Source: Streptomyces sp. TRM68367 (GTDB taxonomy: Bacteria > Actinomycetota > Actinomycetes > Streptomycetales > Streptomycetaceae). Taken from it: a stretch of DNA of 64,000 nucleotides. The number at the start of each line of letters is the position of its first letter. Position 1 is the first letter of the stretch. Under the pieces are notes generated by a model, which saw nothing but the letters and a program-made list of their open reading frames with translations, was not told the DNA's origin and searched no databases. Below, in pieces: positions 52,339 to 61,144 of this stretch. The translations under genes were made by a program, and so were the position numbers. The DNA lies in the NCBI RefSeq assembly GCF_014495685.1, contig NZ_JACTVI010000022.1, positions 41,990 to 105,989 of the forward strand. Direction: 5' to 3'.

Positions 52339-53628
52339 TCAGGTGTGGCCGGAGCGCCGTATCGGTGTGCACAGTGCGACGAGGGCGATGACGACGCAGG
52401 CGCCGCCGGCGACGAGGGCGACCGGGGTCGTGCCCTGTCGCTCCGCGGCCCAGGTGAGGACGGCCGCGCCGATCGGGGCCGCCGAGTACTGCAGGGTCCA
52501 GAAGGCGGCGGTGACGCGGCCCAGCAGCGGCTCCGGGGTGACCTCCTGACGCAGCGACATGGAGCAGGTGCCCGCCATGCCGACGCAGGCCAGGAACGCC
52601 GCGCACAGCGCCGCCACGACCGGCACGTCACGCGCCCAGCCGAGACCGGCGAAGGCCAGCCCGCACACCGCGACCGAACCGGTCCAGGTCGGCCCGAAGC
52701 CGAGCCGGCGGCGCACCCGGGCCACGAGCAGGGCGCCGGTGATCGTGCCGAGCGCGCCCACGGCCAGGACCGTGCCGACCGTGCCGTCGTCGTGGCCGAG
52801 ATCGTGCTTGAGGTGGTAGATGACGAGGTCGTTGAGGCCGAGGGTGAGGAAACTGAAGGCGCACAGCAGGGCGGTGAGGGACCGCAGCACCGGATGCCGG
52901 TACAGGAACGCGACCCCGGTGCGCAGGTCCCGCCACAGCCCGGCCCGCTCCCCCGCCCGCTCCCCCGCCCGGTCGTCAGCGGAGCGCCGCCGCAGCCGTA
53001 CGAAGGCCAGGCAGAGCGCGGACACGCCGAAGCTGGCCGCGTCCACGCCGACGGCGGCGGCCGGTCCCGTCCACGCGGCGACCAGCCCGGCGCCCAGCGG
53101 CCCGAGGACCCCGGCCGCGGCGGCTGTGGCGTTCAGCCGCCCGTTGGCCTCCGTGAGCCGCTCGGTGCCGACCAGACTGCGCACCGCCGTCACATAGCCG
53201 ACCGCGTACAGCATGCCGACGGCCTCGCACAGCGGGAGGACCGCGTAGAGCAGCCAGAGCTGCGGCCCGACCAGCCACACCACCGGTACCGCCCCGTACA
53301 GCACCAGCCGCACCAGATCGCACCCGATGAGCAGCCGCCGCCGGTCGGCCCGGTCCACCACGGCCCCGGCGAACACCGCCGCCACCACCGACGCCGCCCC
53401 GCCCGCCGCGGTCAGCAGCCCCATCTGCGCGACCGACCCGGTGGCCTCCAGCACCAGCAGCGGCAGCGCGATCAGCGCGAAGGAGTCGCCGAGGACGGAG
53501 AGGGTCTGCGCGGCCCAGAAAACGCCGAAGTCCCGCTGCCGCCACAACGGCCGCGGGCCCGGCGGGAGCCGGTCACCGCCCCGCGTCCGGCCCCTCGGCT
53601 CGTCCTCGCGCCACGCCTCGTACGTCAT
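52339..53628 (-). CDS. MFS transporter (intact copy)
   Basis: This 429-aa major facilitator begins RDFGVFWAAQTLSVLGDSFA, with the loop motif AGAVVDRADRRRLLIGCD and about 12 helices. It belongs to the group of MFS proteins of macrolide/multidrug efflux type. The frame is open to 53826, but Met 53628 (MTYEAWREDEP) is the likely start. It lies downstream of an ArsR regulator and a broken MFS gene on the same strand, suggesting an efflux operon induced when the regulator releases. Confidence 0.87.
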   Translation of the reverse strand: MTYEAWREDEPRGRTRGGDRLPPGPRPLWRQRDFGVFWAAQTLSVLGDSFALIALPLLVLEATGSVAQMGLLTAAGGAASVVAAVFAGAVVDRADRRRLLIGCDLVRLVLYGAVPVVWLVGPQLWLLYAVLPLCEAVGMLYAVGYVTAVRSLVGTERLTEANGRLNATAAAAGVLGPLGAGLVAAWTGPAAAVGVDAASFGVSALCLAFVRLRRRSADDRAGERAGERAGLWRDLRTGVAFLYRHPVLRSLTALLCAFSFLTLGLNDLVIYHLKHDLGHDDGTVGTVLAVGALGTITGALLVARVRRRLGFGPTWTGSVAVCGLAFAGLGWARDVPVVAALCAAFLACVGMAGTCSMSLRQEVTPEPLLGRVTAAFWTLQYSAAPIGAAVLTWAAERQGTTPVALVAGGACVVIALVALCTPIRRSGHT

Positions 53629-53687
53629 TGAGCCGGTGCCGTCCGCAAGCCCGCCATACCGCCCTCCCCACAGGGTCCCCGGCAACT

Positions 53688-54340
53688 TTACGTCGTGTGC
53701 GTCCTGTTGCCCGCCTGCACGGGGGTGCCGGACGGACTCAACTCGGCGGTGCCGGCCGGGAGTTCGGCGCGGACGTCGTCCGGTTCCAGCGCCCGGATGC
53801 CCGGGATCGGCGAGGGCAGCAGCCACAGCAGGGACAGCGTCCCGCCGACGGCGGCGGTGACCAGGGTGGGCCGCAGGCCCGCAACCGTGGCGAGCGCCCC
53901 TCCGGCGAGGGCGCCGAGGGGTCGCACGCCGTAGTTGACGGTTCTGTGGGCGCCGGACACGCGGCTGCGCATGCCGTCCCGGGACAGCTGACCGAGCGTC
54001 AGCACTCCGCCCAGCCAGGCGGCGGGCAGCGTCAGCAGCACGACCGCCCGGACGAGGTCGGCGGCGATCAACACCCGCCGCTTGCGCGTTCCACCCAGGC
54101 GCCGAGCACGATCGCGAGGAGGTGCGGCGCCCACACGACCGCGGTCAGGACTGCCACCTGCCCGGCCGACGCGTCCAGCACGGCGGCGGCGGTCAGCGGC
54201 AGCGCCAGTTCGGAGACCCGGTCCCCCGCCTGCGAGACGGCACTGCCCGTCCAGCAGCGCACAAACCGGCGGTCGCGCCACAGGGAGTCCGGCGCGACGA
54301 TCCACCACCGGCGTATCCCGCTCGCCTTCGAGCGCGTCAC
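53688..54340 (-). pseudogene. MFS transporter, frameshifted and internally deleted
   Basis: From ATG 54340 one reads DSLWRDRRFVRCWTGSAVSQ and ELALPLTAAAVLDA, a normal MFS N-terminus, to a stop near 54068 after WVERASGG. The next loop and helices continue in another frame (RKRRVLIAADLVRAVVLLTL) and then jump near 53985 to GAHRTVNYGVRPLGALAGGA and LRPTLVTAAVGGTLSLLWLL, a later region. So there is one frameshift plus a deletion of several helices. It lies between arsR and the intact MFS gene. Confidence 0.82.
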
Positions 54341-54999
54341 GCGCGCGTGCCCGGGGCGTCGGAGGCGTCCTCACCGGTGGCGCCCGTGGCAGCCTCGCCC
54401 GTGGCGTCGGCAGCGCTCTCGCCCGTCTCCGGCAACGCGTACCTGAGCAGGCGTACGCCCCGGCTCCCCGGTGGCCGCTGTGCCGGATCCCGCATCACGT
54501 AGGGCGCGAGGACGGCCTCCATCGCGTCCTCGATCGCGGCGAGTTCCTCCGCCGTCACCACGATCCGGGTGTTGGCCAGCCCCGCGAGGCGGCGCCAGGC
54601 GGGTTCCAGTCCGGGCTCGGTGTCGGTGTCGGTGGCCCAGCGCTCGGGCAGTTCCGCGGCCCGCGCGAACATCTCCCACGACAGCGCCCGCGCGGCCGCG
54701 GTGCCCTCGGCGTCCGCCGGCGCGTGGAACCGGAAGCCGCGCGCCACCGCCTCCCAGCGCCGCTCCCGCCTGTCCGCGGCGCCCTCGGCATCGCGGACCA
54801 GCCCGAATCCGGCGAGGTGGCGCAGGTGCCAGCTGGTGACGGACGGGGTCGCGCCGACGTGCGGGGACAACTGCGAGGCCGTGGCGGGCCCGTGGCGTTG
54901 CAGTCGCTCCAGGACGGCGAGCCGCACGGGGTGCGCCAGCGCCCGCATGGCTTTCGGGTCGGTGATCTCCATGTCGCCGAGGCGATTGACAAAATCCAT
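54337..54999 (-). CDS. ArsR-family winged-helix transcriptional regulator
   Basis: This 220-aa regulator has the wHTH at residues 10-80: MRALAHPVRLAVLERLQRHG, then ATASQLSPHVGATPSVTSWH and LRHLAGFGLV. There is a variable C-terminal domain and an acidic Ala/Gly/Thr-rich tail. Starts are possible at 55020 and 54973 too; 54999 is chosen because the 55020 start lies inside the operator-like repeats. Its stop overlaps the broken MFS gene by 4 bp, so it probably controls the efflux operon and itself. Confidence 0.87.
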   Translation of the reverse strand: MDFVNRLGDMEITDPKAMRALAHPVRLAVLERLQRHGPATASQLSPHVGATPSVTSWHLRHLAGFGLVRDAEGAADRRERRWEAVARGFRFHAPADAEGTAAARALSWEMFARAAELPERWATDTDTEPGLEPAWRRLAGLANTRIVVTAEELAAIEDAMEAVLAPYVMRDPAQRPPGSRGVRLLRYALPETGESAADATGEAATGATGEDASDAPGTRA

Positions 55000-55003
55000 G
55001 ACG

Positions 55004-55042
55004 TGAGAGTGTTCTCTCATAAATCCTGAGAGTCAATTCTCA
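55004..55042. promoter_or_regulatory. Two tandem inverted repeats, probable ArsR-type operators
   Basis: TGAGAG-TGTT-CTCTCA at 55004-55019 is a perfect 6-bp inverted repeat. TGAGAG at 55027-55032 with TCTCA at 55038-55042 forms a second. They overlap the 5' end of the regulator gene and lie upstream of the divergent nucleotidyltransferase gene. Confidence 0.6.
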
Positions 55043-55202
55043 TATATGGAACGGCTGTTGACTGGACTCACGCCGGAAAAACCGGTTTCCGGCGCACGGG
55101 CGGGCGCGCTAGCGTCCCCCTCGTGACGTGATCTCTCCGCGGTGTCCCGGACGCCGCAGACGCGAACCCATCCACCATTCGCTTCCGCATGGAGAGATCA
55201 CG

Positions 55203-55970
55203 ATGACCGTCGTCCTCGGCGACACCCCCGAAGACACCCTCGCCGCCTTCACCGCCCGCGCCGCCGCCGACCCCGCAGTCGTCGGGCTGGTGCTCAGCGG
55301 CTCGCGGGTGCACGAGGGGATGCCGACCAGCCGTTCCGACTACGACCTGCATGTCGTCCTGCGCGACCGGCAGGCCTCGGCGATCGCGGAGCTGGACCAC
55401 TTCCGCTCGGGCCACCTCGACCTGGTCGTCCTCACGCTCGCGGAGCTCCGCACCCGAGGGCTGCCCGAACACGGAGAGGGCTGGTCCCGGTACGCATACG
55501 TGCACGCCCAGGTGCTGCTCGACCGGCTCGACGGGACGATCGCCGGGATTCTCGACCGGAAACGGAGGCCGACCGTGGAAGAGGCGCGTGCCGCCACGGA
55601 CGGTTTCCTCGACGCGTACGTCAACCAGACCTACCGGTCCCTGAAAAGTTTCCGTGACGGCCGGGACGCCCTCGGTCACCTGGATGCCGCCGAGAGCGTC
55701 CCGTACGCCCTGGAGGTGCTCTTCGCGCTGCACCGGCGGGTCAGGCCGTACAACAAGTTTCTGCGGTGGGAGCTGGAGCGGCACCCGCTGGGCGCCCCCG
55801 CGTGGGGCGCCGACCGGCTGCTGCCGACGGTGCGCCGCATCCTGGCCGACGGCGACCCGGCCACGCAGCGCGCGCTCTTCACCAGCATCGAGGAGGCGGC
55901 GCGCGCGGCCGGGCACGATCGGGTCCTCGACTCCTGGGGCGCGGACCTGGAGCTATTGCGTCACGCGTGA
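55203..55970 (+). CDS. Nucleotidyltransferase domain protein
   Basis: This 255-aa protein has a minimal nucleotidyltransferase fold. VGLVLSGSRVHEGMPTSRSD and then YDLHVVL give the G-S-x10-D-x-D type metal site near residues 28-48, with a further acidic DLVVLTLAEL. The C-terminal half is helical, as in aminoglycoside adenylyltransferase-like and HEPN-linked proteins. The substrate could be an antibiotic, RNA or protein. ATG at 55203 with GGAGAG upstream; divergent from arsR. Its end overlaps the antisense gene by 92 bp. Confidence 0.8.
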   Translation: MTVVLGDTPEDTLAAFTARAAADPAVVGLVLSGSRVHEGMPTSRSDYDLHVVLRDRQASAIAELDHFRSGHLDLVVLTLAELRTRGLPEHGEGWSRYAYVHAQVLLDRLDGTIAGILDRKRRPTVEEARAATDGFLDAYVNQTYRSLKSFRDGRDALGHLDAAESVPYALEVLFALHRRVRPYNKFLRWELERHPLGAPAWGADRLLPTVRRILADGDPATQRALFTSIEEAARAAGHDRVLDSWGADLELLRHA

Positions 55971-56787
55971 GGCCGTGGCACCGCGGCCGTGGCCTCCGGC
56001 AGCGCGACCTGGCGGTGACGAACTCGCTCCACAGGCCGAAGCGGAGCTTCCCGCGGGGCGCTCCGGCGAGGGTGGCGAAGCTGTGCGGGCCGTGCGTGGC
56101 GCCCCAGGTGAGTTCGAAGCGCCGGGTGCCGACGCGCTGCCCGGGCGCTACGTCCGAGGGCGGCACGATCTCGTCGAACGCCCAGCGGTAGCCGCGGTCG
56201 CGGTAGGGGCGGGTGACCTTCTCCCAGGTCAGTTCCAGGATCGTGCCGCTCGCCGGGATGACGACGAGGGCGCCGCGCAGGCCGTTCGCGTGGCGGGCGT
56301 TGACGGCGTACACGTCGGCGGTGCCCTCCGGGTGGAGGTGGCTGGTGCCGCGGCCGACCAGGGAGCCCTCGGGGCAGGCCGGGACGCCGGACCGCTCGAC
56401 GGTCTCCCGCGCGCACACCGGGAAGGCGGCGGGATGGAAACGCAGCGCTTCGCCGAAGAGGAAGACGAACCTGCGCGGCCCGGCCGGCGGCCCCGCGGGC
56501 TCCGCGCGGCTGCGGCGGTCGAACGCCACGCGCACGCCGGCTCGCCCGTCCCTGTCGACCCCGGCCTCCAGGAAGTCGACGTTGCGCGGGCCCGCCACGT
56601 CCGGTTCGTACGGCCGCTGCGGTCCGCCCGGCGTGGGGCCGGGCGGGGCGTCCGCCGCCTGCGCGGACGCCGCGGCGGCCAGCGCGAGGAGAGCCGCGAC
56701 CAGCCCGTTCCGCCCGTGACGTAAGCGACGTACGCACCCCGAGCGGCGTAGGTCATGTGAACGGTTTCTCGAACGACGTGTGCGCAC
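55879..56787 (-). CDS. Secreted hypothetical protein
   Basis: This 302-aa protein has a long basic N-terminus, a hydrophobic core LVAALLALAAAASAQA and a likely Ala-x-Ala cleavage before ADAPPG. The mature part has RRFVFLFGEALRFHPAAFPV with two cysteines, then RGALVVIPASGTILELTWEK and RRFELTWGATHGPHSF. I do not recognise the family. The last 45 residues are Arg/Pro-rich and overlap the nucleotidyltransferase antisense, so the true end may be partly accidental or frameshifted. GTG at 56787 has GAGGGGG upstream. Confidence 0.65.
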   Translation of the reverse strand: MRTRRSRNRSHDLRRSGCVRRLRHGRNGLVAALLALAAAASAQAADAPPGPTPGGPQRPYEPDVAGPRNVDFLEAGVDRDGRAGVRVAFDRRSRAEPAGPPAGPRRFVFLFGEALRFHPAAFPVCARETVERSGVPACPEGSLVGRGTSHLHPEGTADVYAVNARHANGLRGALVVIPASGTILELTWEKVTRPYRDRGYRWAFDEIVPPSDVAPGQRVGTRRFELTWGATHGPHSFATLAGAPRGKLRFGLWSEFVTARSRCRRPRPRCHGLTRDAIAPGPRPRSRGPDRARPRAPPPRCW

Positions 56788-56955
56788 CGCGCCCCCTCAT
56801 ACAGGTCGGCTCCACGAACCGTCACCACTTTCCCGCACTCACCTCGTCGCTCACTGTTTCCCCAACTCCCCTTGCACGCCACACTGGTTCACGTCGAATC
56901 TGAGCACTGCTCACCTTCCGGCTCCCGCCGCCACCCCCACCGGAGACACCCCACC

Positions 56956-58278
56956 ATGAGCAGACTGACCGGCACCCTGACCGCCGCCGCGCTGGCCCTC
57001 ACCGGTCTCGCCGGCACCGGCGCCGCGACGCCCGCGGCCGCCGCGGACATGGGATCCTTCAACGTGCTGACGTACAACATCGCCGGCCTTCCGGCGGGCC
57101 TCGGCGACAGCGACCCGGAGACGAACACTCCGCTGATCGGGCAGCGGCTCGGCCCCTACGACATCGTGAACGTGCAGGAGGACTTCAACTACCACGCCTC
57201 GCTGTACGCCAACGACAAGCATCCGCACCGCACCGCGACCAGCGGCGGCGCCGGGTTCGGCGACGGCCTCAACACCCTCTCGGACCACGCCTTCCAGGAC
57301 TTCGAGCGGGTCAAGTGGAAGAACTGCACGGGCACGAACTGCCTGACGCCGAAGGGCTTCAGCCTGGCCCGGGTCCGGCTGGCCGAGGGCGTGTACGTCG
57401 ACCTGTACAACGTGCACACCAACGCCGACGCCACCGACGACGCGCTGGCCGCCCGCCGCGCCAACGTCCAGCAGCTGTCGGACTTCATCCGGGCGAACTC
57501 CGCGGGCAACGCGGTGATCGTCATGGGCGACACGAACACCCGGTACACGCGCGCGGGCGACAACATCCGCACGCTCGTCCAGGAGAACGGCCTGACGGAC
57601 GCGTGGGTGCAGCTGGTGAAGGGCGGGAAGCCGCCGGCGCAGGGCAGTGACGCGCTGGTCTGCGACGAGGCGGCGCCGACGAACGACTGCGAGGTCGTGG
57701 ACAAGGTCCTCTACCGTGGCAGCGACCTGGTGGACCTGAAGGCCACCCGCTACAGCAACGACTGGAAGGCCTTCCTGCGCTCCGACGGCAATCACCTGTC
57801 CGACCACTTCCCGCACGCGGTCGACTTCTCCTACACCGTCAACTCCGCGCTGCGGGCCAGTGACTTCTTCGGCGGGCCGCACGGCACGGCCTTCAACGAC
57901 GCGGACGACCTCCCGGCGACCGTCGCACCGCGCACCCTGACCCTGCGCGGCGACGCCCGCCTGGACGCGCTGTCGCTCACCCACGACGGCGGCACGACCC
58001 TGACCCACGGCGGCACCGGCGGCACGGCGCGCTCCCTGACCCTAGCCGCCCGCGAGCACCTCACCTCGGTGGAGCTGACTCAGGGTCAGAAGGACGGCCG
58101 TACACGGATCTTCTCGGCGGCCTTCACGACGGACAAGGGCCGCACGCTCGCGTCCGGCACGGCGACCTCCGACGCCGTCACGTTCACGGCCCCGTCCGGC
58201 TGGCAGATCGTCGGCTTCACGGGCCGCGCGGGCAGCGAGATCGACAAGCTGGGCGTGCTGTACGCGCCGATCCGCTGA
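56956..58278 (+). CDS. Secreted endonuclease/exonuclease/phosphatase-family protein with C-terminal jacalin-like lectin domain
   Basis: This 440-aa protein has a signal peptide (LTAAALALTGLAGTGAATPA). At residues 35-300 is an EEP-fold hydrolase: FNVLTYNIAG, IVNVQEDFNYH (metal Glu), DLYNVHTNADATDD, VIVMGDTNTRYTR (Asp/Asn pair) and SDGNHLSDHFPHAV (final Asp-His). Residues about 300-440 look like a jacalin-type lectin fold (RGDARLDALSLTHDGG, WQIVGFTGRAGSEIDKLGVL). It may be a sphingomyelinase-like phosphodiesterase or nuclease held on a glycan. ATG follows CACC, with GGAGACAC upstream. Confidence 0.85.
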   Translation: MSRLTGTLTAAALALTGLAGTGAATPAAAADMGSFNVLTYNIAGLPAGLGDSDPETNTPLIGQRLGPYDIVNVQEDFNYHASLYANDKHPHRTATSGGAGFGDGLNTLSDHAFQDFERVKWKNCTGTNCLTPKGFSLARVRLAEGVYVDLYNVHTNADATDDALAARRANVQQLSDFIRANSAGNAVIVMGDTNTRYTRAGDNIRTLVQENGLTDAWVQLVKGGKPPAQGSDALVCDEAAPTNDCEVVDKVLYRGSDLVDLKATRYSNDWKAFLRSDGNHLSDHFPHAVDFSYTVNSALRASDFFGGPHGTAFNDADDLPATVAPRTLTLRGDARLDALSLTHDGGTTLTHGGTGGTARSLTLAAREHLTSVELTQGQKDGRTRIFSAAFTTDKGRTLASGTATSDAVTFTAPSGWQIVGFTGRAGSEIDKLGVLYAPIR

Positions 58279-58296
58279 GGTGCGCCCGGCCGGAGG

Positions 58297-58640
58297 TCAG
58301 GAGAAGTCGACGGCATCGCCGTGCGGGGCCGGGCGCATCCAGTGATGCGGATACTCGCGGCTCGTCCCGCCGGGCGGCAGGGCGGCGCGAGGGCGCGCAG
58401 GACGCGGGCCGGGGCGTGACCGGCGTACTCCTCCAGTCGGGGCGTCGCCCTGAGCAGCAGACGACCGCCGGGTAGTTCGGCGGCCTCGTGGAAGGCGCCC
58501 GAGGAGCGCAGCGCCTTCGGTCCACCGCCCCGGGCCGCCACCTCCGGCGAGCACAGCCACGTGACCCGGCGGCGTGCACGGGTGCCGCTCCGGAGAACGT
58601 CTGCACGGCGGCGGGCAGCGCCTGCCGCGCGGCTGAACAC
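58297..58640 (-). pseudogene. Short remnant of an unrecognised protein
   Basis: The minus strand reads VTWLCSPEVAARGGGPKALR, SGAFHEAAELPGGRLLLRAT and EEYAGHAPARVLRALAP, with coding-like composition. After a one-base shift near 58375 it reads LPPGGTSREYPHHWMRPAPH and a stop at 58297. It looks like the C-terminal 110 residues of a lost gene. I cannot name it. Confidence 0.4.
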
Positions 58641-58652
58641 GCCGGTGACGGT

Positions 58653-59354
58653 TCAGCCGTCGAGCCACCACCGCACCGCCGCCCACGCGAACGCGTAGCT
58701 GAAGCCGTTGACCGCCCAGTGCAGTGCCGCGGGGGCCAGCAGGCTGCCGGAGCGGCGCCGCAGCTCGCACAGGACCACTCCCGCGGCGGCCATGGCCACG
58801 ACCGCCGCCGTGACGGCCGGTACGACGCCCGCCGAGCCGCCGCCGAAGACCTCCGCGGCGGCGGTGTTGGAGCGGGTGAGGCCCCGCGAGGGCATGATGT
58901 GCCACAGGCCGAAGAGCAGCGACGACACGGCGGTGGCCCACGCCGTTCCGCGCCGCCGCCGGATCATGGCCCAGAGCACACCGCGGAAGGCGGTTTCCTC
59001 CAGCAGCACGGTGCCGAGCGGCACCCGCACCAGCACCCGCCCCAGCACCTCTCCCCCGGACAGACCGGCGGCCCGGGCGTCCCGGAAGACGTCCTGTCCG
59101 GCCGGAAAGGCGAGGAGGAGCAGCAGGACGACGAGAACGGCACCGGCCAGGACGGGCGCCCACCGCAGCCCCCGGCGCACCCCCGCCGCGTCCAGTCCCA
59201 GCTCGGCCGCGGTGAGGCCGTCCCAGCGGGCGAGCAGCAGGAGGACTCCGGTCGCGGTCAGGCAGACGACGACGTACGCGACGGGTCCTGGAAGCAGCCA
59301 GTTGTTGAGCAGGGTCGCGGTGGCGAGGACGGCGACGGCACAGACGATGGGCAT
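58653..59354 (-). CDS. CPBP family intramembrane metalloprotease
   Basis: This 233-aa protein has seven or so predicted helices and the CPBP (Abi/Rce1-like) motifs: LLEETAFRGVLW (E-E-x3-R), SSLLFGLWHIMP (F-x3-H) and APAALHWAVNGFSYA (H-x3-N). It would cleave within membranes or process a peptide; the substrate is unknown. ATG at 59354, divergent from a TetR gene across an operator-like repeat. Confidence 0.9.
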   Translation of the reverse strand: MPIVCAVAVLATATLLNNWLLPGPVAYVVVCLTATGVLLLLARWDGLTAAELGLDAAGVRRGLRWAPVLAGAVLVVLLLLLAFPAGQDVFRDARAAGLSGGEVLGRVLVRVPLGTVLLEETAFRGVLWAMIRRRRGTAWATAVSSLLFGLWHIMPSRGLTRSNTAAAEVFGGGSAGVVPAVTAAVVAMAAAGVVLCELRRRSGSLLAPAALHWAVNGFSYAFAWAAVRWWLDG

Positions 59355-59426
59355 GGTCGTTCCAGGATCCCCCGTCGCGGCGGGCGCGTCCTCCTGCGAC
59401 GTCCGTCCACCAGGATTTTCCGCCCG

Positions 59427-59442
59427 CTAGGATCTTGCCTAG
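59427..59442. promoter_or_regulatory. Inverted repeat CTAGG-ATCTTG-CCTAG, probable TetR operator
   Basis: The 5-bp arms are perfect and extend by one base each side as GCTAGG/CCTAGG. The repeat lies midway in the 146-bp divergent gap between the CPBP protease gene and the TetR gene, the usual place of a TetR-family autoregulatory site. Confidence 0.55.
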
Positions 59443-59500
59443 GAGCCCTGGTCCGATCGTCGGCCGTCGAGCGGAGCGAGCTGTTACGGAGGCGGTTTCC

Positions 59501-60100
59501 ATGCCGAGGGCCGGTCTCACGGCCGAGCGGGTCGTCGCGGCCGCCGCCGACCTCGCCGACGACATCGGTTTCGACAACGTCACCGTCTCCGCGCTGGCCC
59601 GGCACTTCGGGGTCAAGGACGCGAGTCTGTACTCGCACGTCCGCAGCCTGAACGACCTGCGCACCCGCGTCGCCCTGCTCGCCGGCGGCGAGCTGGTCGA
59701 CCGCATCGCGGCGGCCGTCGCCGGGCGGGCCGGCAAGGAGGCACTGGCCGCCTTCGCCGCCGCCTACCGGGGATACGCCCTGGACCACCCGGGCCGGTAC
59801 GCGGCCACCCAGATCCGGATGGACCAGGCCCTGATCGCCGGCTCCCCCACCCTGCGCCGCACCGCCGAGATCACCCACGGCATGCTCCGCGCCTACGGCC
59901 TCGTCGAACCCGACCTCACCGACGCCGTCCGTCTGCTGCGCAGCACCTTCCACGGCTTCTGCGCCCTGGAATCCACCGGCGGCTTCGGCGCGCCCCGCGA
60001 CATCCAGGCCTCCTGGGACAGGGCGGTCGACGCGTTGCACGTGGCGCTGGAGCACTGGCCGCACAAGCGGGCCCCCGGCGGCCAGGGCGGCGGATCATAG
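59501..60100 (+). CDS. TetR-family transcriptional regulator
   Basis: This 199-aa regulator has the HTH at residues 8-52: LTAERVVAAAADLADDIGFD, NVTVSALARHFGVKDASLYS, HVRSLNDLRTRV. The C-terminal ligand domain has FAAAYRGYALDHPGRYAATQ, common in the WHG/TetR_C_33 group. ATG 59501 with GGAGG upstream is preferred over the TTG at 59435. It probably controls the divergent protease gene and itself. Confidence 0.9.
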   Translation: MPRAGLTAERVVAAAADLADDIGFDNVTVSALARHFGVKDASLYSHVRSLNDLRTRVALLAGGELVDRIAAAVAGRAGKEALAAFAAAYRGYALDHPGRYAATQIRMDQALIAGSPTLRRTAEITHGMLRAYGLVEPDLTDAVRLLRSTFHGFCALESTGGFGAPRDIQASWDRAVDALHVALEHWPHKRAPGGQGGGS

Positions 60101-60215
60101 CAGGCGTGTCCGTCGCCGCATCTTACGGCGCATCAGGTCGTCCTGTGCATCGTCGTGGGACGGCGCCGGTCCCTGCGCGAGCGGAGGGCGAGGCTGCCTC
60201 CGGGCCGTGGGCTGA

Positions 60216-61001
60216 TCATCGCGCGGACGATGTGCCGCCGGTCCCGCCCCGGCGCTCCCCGCCGAGCGCCTGGATCTCGTCGTACGACGGCGCCGTGCCC
60301 TGCGGCACACGGCCGGCCCGGACGGCGTCCACGGTCTCCAGGGCCGCGCCCAGCGCCCGGCGGTACAGCAGGGAACCGAGGCTGACGCGGCGTACGCCGA
60401 GGTCGGTGAGGTGGGGGACGGTGGGACCGGTGGGCGTGTAGAGGATGTTGAGGGGGACGTCGAGGTGCGCCACCAGGTCGGCGATCTCGCGGGGTTCGGT
60501 GAGACCGGGCACGAACACGCCGTCCGCGCCCGCCTGCTGGTAGGCGTCCAGGCGGGCCGGCGTTCCGGTGCCGTCGCCGAGCCAGTGGGTGTCGGTGCGG
60601 GCGTTGACGAAGATGTCCGGCACGGCCGCCTTGACCGCGGCGATCTTGCGAGCGTGCAGGCCTGCGGGCCCGAGCCCGTCCTCCAGGTTGATCCCGGCGG
60701 CCCCGGCGTCCGCCAGCTCGCGGGCGAACGCCGCCACCTCGTCCGGGTCGTCGCTGAAGCCGCCCTCGGCGTCGACGGACAGATAGCACGGCTCGGCGCC
60801 GAGGGCACGCACGAGCCGCAGCGTCGGCTCGCGCGTCGCCGCCGCCCCGTCGGGCAGCCCGGCCGCCGCCGCGACCCCGAGACTCGTCGTCCCGACCGCC
60901 CGGAACCCCCGTGCGGCCAGCGCCAGCGCGGACGCGTGGTCCCAGGCGTTGGGGAGCAGCAGGGGCTCCTCGGCGTGGTGGAGGTCGGCGAAGGCGGTCA
61001 C
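60216..61001 (-). CDS. Isocitrate lyase/PEP mutase superfamily protein
   Basis: This 261-aa TIM-barrel protein has LLLPNAWDHASALALAARGF at the N-terminus, LSVDAEGGFSDDPDEV with metal-binding acids, AGINLEDGLGP, IFVNARTDTHWLGDG and GADGVFVPGLTEP. The family includes C-C and P-C lyases such as methylisocitrate lyase and phosphonopyruvate hydrolase. The cysteine loop K-K-C-G-H of true isocitrate lyases is absent, so a 2-oxoacid-type aldolase or hydrolase is more likely. The gene is single and ends 116 bp beyond the TetR stop, convergent with it. Confidence 0.87.
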   Translation of the reverse strand: MTAFADLHHAEEPLLLPNAWDHASALALAARGFRAVGTTSLGVAAAAGLPDGAAATREPTLRLVRALGAEPCYLSVDAEGGFSDDPDEVAAFARELADAGAAGINLEDGLGPAGLHARKIAAVKAAVPDIFVNARTDTHWLGDGTGTPARLDAYQQAGADGVFVPGLTEPREIADLVAHLDVPLNILYTPTGPTVPHLTDLGVRRVSLGSLLYRRALGAALETVDAVRAGRVPQGTAPSYDEIQALGGERRGGTGGTSSAR

Positions 61002-61144
61002 GGCACGTCACCCGCCGTGGTCCGGGTCTGCTGTGCGGCTGTCGTCATACCGGCACGCTAAGGGCGTGTTGCTTCGGCGGCGACCGAAGTGTGGCCGCGT
61101 GGCCGCCTGTCCGTACGGCCGTGTGCCTCATCCTGGGCAGGGCC

